Assembly (NCBI GenBank): GCA_031761405.1
Contig: JASEVX010000006.1
Location: forward strand, 28,229,533 to 28,293,532
DNA length: 64,000 nt
From: Serripes groenlandicus
Lineage: Eukaryota > Mollusca > Bivalvia > Cardiida > Cardiidae
Reading direction: 5' to 3'
Position numbers and translations under genes: made by a program. Shown here in pieces: positions 58,573-64,000 of the stretch; positions within the stretch are counted from its first letter, which is position 1, and the number at the start of each line of letters is the position of its first letter. A model generated the notes under the pieces. That model saw only the letters and a list, made by a program, of their open reading frames with translations. It did not search any database and was not told the origin of the DNA.

Positions 58573-61399
58573 GGGTCATTCTCAAAATATGTAGCAATTT
58601 GCAAAAATAAAAAGACAAAATTAATATATGATATTTTATGATTTTTTTTTATCCAACTCATTAAACTAGAGAAGACAAAATAAGGGTTAAAATATGACAT
58701 CTCAACTCCATCTAATTTTGATCTTGTAGGGATAAATGATAACGAGGTCAAAGTCACCTGTCCATGGTGTTACCATTAACAACTTGAGACAAAGGCAGCT
58801 TTATTTGGTTTTTTCTGCATTTCTACAATTAGAACCATCCAGCTACTATATTTTGTTATACTTAATAAATAAGGCAAGTTTTATTTGCATCCTTTCTAAA
58901 ATTAAACTAATACAAAGTAATGGAGATTGATAACATCATGGACGGTAAAGTAACAGCAAGGACATCGTCCTTGAATCTTAGCTTTATATAATAAATTGAT
59001 GCGTATACAACTTATTAATGAACCAAAAAAGCTATTGTGATCCTTACTGGGTTTGTAAGTTTACTACACCACCAAGGCGGTCTTAATAATATGGAAATTA
59101 AATTATAGTACAAATATAAGTTACCTCTATTAGTATGATATTTCTATGCATTGTCCATGGTGTTACCATAACAAATAGCATTATAAGAATATTATATTTT
59201 TACAAGCATTATGGGAAAACTAATTACTCTGTTATTATATAAACAAAATGACAGAAAACACTTTTACTCAATATGCGCATTTAGGTTGATTGTCTATACT
59301 GTAAGAAGTTAATGTCCCTGGTGTTAACACAATAAAATAAAGTGTAGATTAATCTTATATAAATTTTAAATTAACCTTTAGAGTGTAAGTATTACATTGA
59401 AAATATCAGAGTAATAATGATTTAACATGTTAATCTTGATGGCTTACACCACTATAGCATTACAAACATTTAGGGTGCTGATATATCCCTGCTGTTACTG
59501 TTCATTGTCCCTTGTGTTACTACGATGTATGAATCTTAAAATTTAAATAAACCTTATATAACAAGAGGGCCATGATGGCCCTGGAATCGCTCACCTGATT
59601 TTTTTTTTTTACTTTAGCTATATAAGCCCCGCCCCCTGGCGGCCATAGTTTCCGACCAATCAACTTGGCTTGAAGGAATCTGATAGAGGGTCACCGTAGG
59701 AACATTCCTACAAAATTATTTGAAAATCGGCCTGACACTTTTGGAGAAGAAGATTTTTTTAAGTTTTCACAATAGCCATATAAGGCAAAATAGACCCGCT
59801 CCCCCTGGCTTCCATGTTTTTTTACCAATCAACATGGCTTGAAGGAATTTGATAGAGGGTCATCCAAGGAACATTTCTACAAAATTATTTGAAAATCGGC
59901 CCGACACATTCGGAGGAGAAGATTTTTTAAGTTTTCACTATAGCCATATAAGGCAAAATAGCCCCGCCCCCTGGCGGCCATGTTTTTTGACCAATCAAGA
60001 TGGCTTGAAGGAATCTGATAGAGGGTCATCCAATGAGCATTTCTACAAAATTATTTGAAAATCTGCCAACCAGTTTGGGAGAAGAAGATTTTTTAAGTTT
60101 TCAATATAGCCATATAAGGCAAAATAGCCCCGCCCCCCCTGGCGGCCATGTTTTTCGACAAATCAACATGGCTTGAAGGAATCTGACAGAGGATCATCCA
60201 AGGAACATTTCTACAAAATTATTTGCAAATCTGCCAACCAGTTTGGGAGAAGAAGAATTTTTAAGTTTTTTTCATTTCGTTGCCATGGAAACCAGAATTA
60301 TGCATGGATCCCAAAAATTTGAAGGAAATCTGGTGAGGTCATTGAGAGGATGCTTTCTGTGAAGTTTCATCCCAATTGACCCACTGGTTACTGAGGAGAA
60401 GAAGTTGACGCACGACGGACGCCGGACAAAAGGCGATCACAATAACTCACCTTGAGCAAAGCTCAGGTGAGCTAAAAATCATTGTATTCCCTTTCCATGT
60501 CAGTATTACATAATTCTAGTACCCTGTTCATTATATAAATCAGATGGCATATACCATTATCTAGATACAAACAGTCAATTGGCTTAAATGTCCATGCTGT
60601 AACTTTTTTATGTCCCTCATGTTACTTTGTTTTAAGGTAACAGGATGGACTGTAACAGCAGGGATGATTGCACACTTTTGGGTTTTGTGTAGAAATGGGC
60701 TCTTCATTCAACCTAAATATTACATGGTATTTTATATGGTCTGTTAATTGTAGGAATGGACAAATGTTGTTTTGAAACCTAACATGTTTTCTGTAAAAAT
60801 AAATGGTAACTTCATGGACAAATATAAAAGGTACTGCACTAGGTGTACTTAACTCATAAATGTTAAAATTCTTCAGCTTAAATTGTATCTGTTGCACATG
60901 ACACCATTGAAGAAATAGGATGAATAACTAGTAGGGAGTACCTCCAAATTGTTTTACAATCCTAAGGGAGCTGTTATTATTTTATTTTGGGGCACTGGTA
61001 TCGGCAGGGACATCAATTTATGGACAAAGAAACCTAAGTTTCTCAATTAGAAAATAATAATTTTCGAACAAAACTGAATTATGTATATTATCTCCGAACA
61101 TATATTTACCAAAAACCACACAGAAATTTTGCTGTAATTTAAATAAACGGTAGTAATATAATGAGTTAAAAATCAGATTCAGTGTTTTGGACACTGATTT
61201 CAGACAACTTCCTTCAGGGGGGGTCTTGTAAAAATATGTTTTAACTTCAATAAACATATTTACTAATATATTTATTAGTAAGCAAAGGTATATTTTACAT
61301 AACCTTGCATTAATTATTATGTTTTTTTAAATTAAAAGGGAAATTATACTAGGTAAATAAACCCTGGACAGTAATTGCTACATTTTCTGAGAATGACCC
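58573..61399. mobile_element. Unfamiliar inverted-repeat transposon, third layer
   Basis: GGGTCATTCTCAAAATATGT AGCAATT at the left and AATTGCTACATTTTCTGAGA ATGACCC at the right are inverted ends of about 27 bp, with ATAT on both sides (58569-58572, 61400-61403). Without its own insertion it is 1909 bp. GTCC(A/C)TGGTGTTAC-like motifs recur in both orientations: 58760, 59152, 59310, 59488, 59506, 60589, 60611 and, inverted, near 58945, 60645 and 61003. No transposase-like frame was seen, so it is probably non-autonomous or decayed. Superfamily not assigned. Confidence 0.85.
59561..60478 (+). mobile_element. GGCC-headed tandem-core element, innermost layer
   Basis: Complete copy: AACAAGAGGGCCATGATGGC head, four units with AGCCCCGCCCCCTGGCGGCC, conserved tail GTTGCCATGGAAACCAGAAT, and end AACTCACCTTGAGCAAAGCT CAGGTGAGCTAAAAA. 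Very close in sequence to the second-layer copy. Confidence 0.92.
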
Positions 61400-62394
61400 A
61401 TATAAGCCCCGACCCTGGCAGCAATAGTTTCCGACCAATCAACTTGGCTTTAAGGAATCTGATAGAGGGTCACCCTAGGAAAATTTCTACAAAATTATTT
61501 GAAAATCGGCCAGACACTTTTGGAGGAGAAGATTTTTTAAGTTTTCACTATAGCCATATAATGCAAAATAGCCCTGCCCACTGGCGGTCATGTTTTTTGA
61601 CCAATCAACATGGCTTGAAGGAATCTGAAAGTGGGTCATCCAAGGAACATTTCTACAAAATTATTTGAAAATTGGCCTGACACTTTCGGAGAAGAAGATT
61701 TTTTAAGTTTTCACTATAGCCATATAAGGCAAAATAGCGCCGCCCCCCTGACGGCCATGTTTTTCGACCAATCAACTTGGCTTGAAGGAATCTGATAGAG
61801 GGTCATCCAAGGAACATTTCTACAAAATTATTTGAAAATAGGCCTGACACTTTCGGAGGAGAAGATGTTTTAAGTTTTCACTATAGCCATATAAGGCAAA
61901 ATAGTCCCGCCTCCCCCCGCCTTGCGGCCATGTTTTTCGACCAATCAACATGACTTGAAGGAATCTGATAGAGGCTCATCCAAGGAACATTTCTACAAAA
62001 TTATTTGAAAATCTGCCAACCAATTTGGGAGAGAAAGAATTTTGAAGTTTTTTTCATTTCGTTGCCATGGAAACCAGAATTCTGCATGGATCCCAAAAAT
62101 GTGAAGGAACTCTGGTGAGGTCATTGAGAGGATGCTTTCTGTGAAGTTTCATCCCAATTGACCCACTGGTTACTGAGGAGAAGAAGTTGACGCACGACGG
62201 ACAAAAGGCGATCACAATAACTCACCTTGAGCAAACCTCAGGTGAGCTAAAAATGGAAAATCTCTAATTAAATGGATAACCTATGACTAAAATGAGCAAT
62301 TTCTTCTTTTGTCACCATGTTTTAAAAAAGCCATCTGCTGCAGAGGCGTCAGAAAGCATCTATATGAGAGAAAGGATTAAAAGTGAAGGTTAAG

Positions 62395-62455
62395 AATATT
62401 GTGACAAAAGGAGAAATTGAGCAGTTTCATCTTTTGCCACAATGTTTCAAATGTG
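62395..62455. mobile_element. MITE central fragment
   Basis: ATTGTGACAAAAGGAGAAAT TGAGCAG...CATCTTTTGCCACAATGTTTC; only the hairpin region remains. Confidence 0.6.
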
Positions 62456-62534
62456 TTTGACATTGGAGCTAAAAATAGAAGCCATTACATATATATATAT
62501 ATATGTATACAAATTTGTTCCATGATCAACTTAC

Positions 62535-62609
62535 ACCATCCTCACTCTCTCTTGGGCGTTTTTTCTTCTTTAGTTTATCGGAGACCGGTGTCTTTTCATT
62601 ATGGGAATC
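62535..62609 (-). CDS. GLYR1: GLYR1/NPAC-like linker exon with nuclear-localisation-type patch
   Basis: A 25-codon phase-0 exon: acceptor TTTTCCAATAG, residues DSHNEKTPVSDK then LKKKKRPRESEDG, donor GTAAGTTG (perfect consensus). LKKKKRPRE is a classical monopartite nuclear-localisation-type sequence. It is the most upstream exon seen; the PWWP-coding exons should lie beyond 64000. The exon opens with Asp-Ser, like the one at 53317, suggesting an old exon duplication or shared linker motif. Identification depends on strand, phase and linkage to the dehydrogenase exon. Confidence 0.72.
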
Positions 62610-62643
62610 CTATTGGAAAATAGAAAACATTTTCCATTATAAC

Positions 62644-62850
62644 TTAACCCTTTCCCACATAAAATAATTCTGCAGCAGACACCTTTGAAAACATGAAAGC
62701 AAAAACAGTTATCTATATATATGAAAAGTATAATTGGTGAATAGAATCGAAAACATGGTGACAAAATTGAGAATTTGCTCTGCAGCTCATGATGAACAAT
62801 TTCGCCATTTTATTCTGCTTTCACTTTTATAGAAATATAGCAAATTTTGT
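62644..62850 (+). mobile_element. Worn TTAA MITE next to the GLYR1 exon
   Basis: TTAACCCTTTCCCACATAAA ATAATTCTGCAGCAGAC, and a hairpin region interrupted by CTCTGCAGCTCATGATGAAC. It starts 35 bp from the acceptor end of the exon. Confidence 0.65.
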
Positions 62851-62937
62851 TTTACACTGTCTACTTTGCATTGGAATACAGGTTGGTATGGTTCATTTGT
62901 GAATGTGCGCATAAATATATCTTTGAAAGTAGTTTAC

Positions 62938-63780
62938 ATGATTGATTGGTGGTGTTTTACGCCACTTTCAACAATTTTTATATTATATTGTAAGTGTTTC
63001 CTAGGTAAGTTACCAGTACTACTGGTTCATATATCCTGATACCAGCCAGTCAGTCGTAAGGCCAACTCTGGGTAAGTTACCAGTACTACTGGTTCATATA
63101 TCCTGATACCAGCCAGTCAGTCGTAAGGCCAACTCTGGGTAAGTTACCAGTACTACTGGTTCATATATCCTGATACCAGCCAGTCAGTCGTAAGGCCAAC
63201 TCTGGGTAAGTTACCAGTACTACTGGTTCATATATCCTGATACCAGCCAGTCAGTCGTAAGGCCAACTCTGGGTAAGTTACCAGTACTACTGGTTCATAT
63301 ATCCTGATACCAGCCAGTCAGTCGTAAGGCCAACTCTGGGTAAGTTACCAGTACAACTGGTTCATATATCCTGATACCAGCCAGTCAGTCGTAAGGCCAA
63401 CTCTGGGTAAGTTACCAGTACTACTGGTTCATATATCCTGATACCAGCCAGTCAGTCGTAAGGCCAACTCTGGGTAAGTTACCAGTACTACTGGTTCATA
63501 TATCCTGATACCAGCCAGTCAGTCGTAAGGCCAACTCTGGGTAAGTTACCAGTACTACTGGTTCATATATCCTGATACCAGCCAGTCAGTCGTAAGGCCA
63601 ACTCTGGGTAAGTTACCAGTACTACTGGTTCATATATCCTGATACCAGCCAGTCAGTCGTAAGGCCAACTCTGGGTAAGTTACCAGTACTACTGGTTCAT
63701 ATATCCTGATACCAGCCAGTCAGTCGTAAGGCTAACTCTGCAACCCTGGGAGCCAAGGAGGGTAACTATTACTACCATCT
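62938..63780 (-). mobile_element. SINE-2 expanded by an internal minisatellite
   Basis: Tail side ATGATTGATTGGTGGTGTTT TACGCC at the left, then the array, then CAACCCTGGGAGCCAAGGAG GGTAACTATTACTACCATCT. It stops at the TTAA of the following MITE; the tRNA head should resume right of the window. Confidence 0.85.
63004..63740. repeat. 67-bp minisatellite, 11 copies
   Basis: GGTAAGTTACC recurs every 67 bp at 63004, 63071, 63138 and so on to 63674. Units are nearly identical; one has GTACAACTGG at 63351, and the last has GGCTAAC. The unit is the SINE-2 body GGTAAGTTACCAGTACTACT through CAGTCGTAAGGCCAACTCTG. Confidence 0.97.
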
Positions 63781-64000
63781 TTAACCCTTTCCCTCATATA
63801 GACGCTTTCTGACGCCTCTGCAGCAGACGGCATTTTGAAAACATAGTGACAAAAGAAGAAATTGCACAAAATGTGCAATTCTCCTTTTGCCACAATGTTT
63901 TCCACTTTTAGTCATAGGTTATCCATTCAATTATAGAGATTTTCTACTTTTTGCTTAAATATGTTCAAAGTCGTCTGCTGCAGAATTGTCATATGAGGGA
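63781..64000 (-). mobile_element. A-type MITE inserted in SINE-2, cut by the window edge
   Basis: TTAACCCTTTCCCTCATATA, hairpin ATTGCACAAAATGTGCAAT and GTCATATGAGGGA at the last base. If full length it would end near 64010. Its target TTAA matches the TTTTTAAAG of intact SINE-2 copies. Confidence 0.92.

Larger units (their letters stand above)
58510..62251 (+). mobile_element. GGCC-headed tandem-core element, second layer
   Basis: Head AACAAGAGGGCCATGATGGC CCTGGAATCGCTCACCTG to TTTAGCTATAT at 58572. It resumes ATATAAGCCCCGACCCTGG at 61400, has three to four units, and ends AACTCACCTTGAGCAAACCT CAGGTGAGCTAAAA. Confidence 0.9.
58459..62380 (+). mobile_element. A-type MITE, outermost layer of a four-level nest
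   Basis: TTAACCCTTTCCCTCATACA ... AACATGTTTTGTCAA stops at 58509. ATGGAAAATCTCTAATTAAA TGGATAACC resumes at about 62252, with CATCTGCTGCAGAGGCGTCA and end GAGAGAAAGGATTAA. The central hairpin arm is partly lost. Confidence 0.88.

Noticed and set aside
58573..61399. Transposase coding in the third-layer transposon
   Set aside because: The longest frames (64 to 91 codons on either strand) show no conserved catalytic residues and are not continuous across the element.
63004..63740. Regular 67-bp repeats resembling a CRISPR-type array
   Set aside because: Units abut without unique spacers and lie inside a eukaryotic SINE.

Overview
The window looks like nuclear DNA of a mollusc, most likely a bivalve and perhaps a heterodont (venerid-type) clam. 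The reasons are spliced genes with long introns, AT-rich sequence, three kinds of tRNA-headed SINE with tails of the GGCGTTAAACCCC type seen in molluscs, and many tandem-core elements that start with a GGCCATGATGGCC hairpin and end in AGGTGAGCTAAAA, which I associate with bivalve genomes. The organism call is inference; no marker gene settles it.

Two protein-coding genes are well supported. A single-coding-exon gene on the plus strand (15209-18106) encodes a 965-residue cell-surface receptor: signal peptide, leucine-rich repeats with both cysteine caps, one Ig domain, a transmembrane helix, then a cytoplasmic run of 11-residue repeats and an acidic Ser-rich tail. A splice acceptor just before 15067 shows it has at least one upstream non-coding exon. 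On the minus strand four phase-0 exons (62535-62609, 53317-53388, 49710-49892, 43282-43515) belong to a GLYR1/NPAC-like gene: a basic nuclear linker, then the start of the Rossmann-fold dehydrogenase domain. Its PWWP end should lie right of the window. The rest of the dehydrogenase domain was not found in the left part, so it may lie left of position 1. No other convincing gene was seen.

Nearly everything else is transposable-element DNA. The dominant family is a short hairpin MITE that ends in TTAACCCTTTCCC and GGGAAAGGGTTAA, with a central AAATTGC...GCAATTT hairpin. Young copies (called A-type here; inner ends CCCTCATA) are repeatedly exactly 230 bp. Older B-type copies have CCCACATA ends and vary in length. 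More than sixty intact or broken copies lie in the window. They sit at TTAA sites, often inside each other, in SINEs and beside exons. TTAA targets and CCC-starting termini suggest a piggyBac-type mobiliser, but no transposase is present. In these entries a plus-strand MITE has the CGACAATTCTG or CAACAAATCTG end on the left and the GCGTC end on the right.

Other repeats are: SINE-1 (head resembles GTGGTTGAGTGGTTAAGC), SINE-2 (TGTAGTGGTAGAGCG) and SINE-3 (GTAGCTCAGTCGGTAGCG), nearly all with the head on the minus strand; a near-perfect hairpin around CCTATGTTGTGGGTACTC; tandem-core elements with 145-bp, about 160-bp or other unit lengths; several minisatellites; and single copies of other inverted-repeat elements. 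The left third (1-15 kb) is mostly MITEs, 15-18 kb holds the receptor gene, 18-43 kb is MITE/SINE mosaic, and 43-64 kb is the GLYR1-like locus with introns filled by tandem-core elements. The most striking structure is a four-level nest at 58459-62380, whose third level is an unfamiliar transposon with GGGTCATTCTCA inverted ends.
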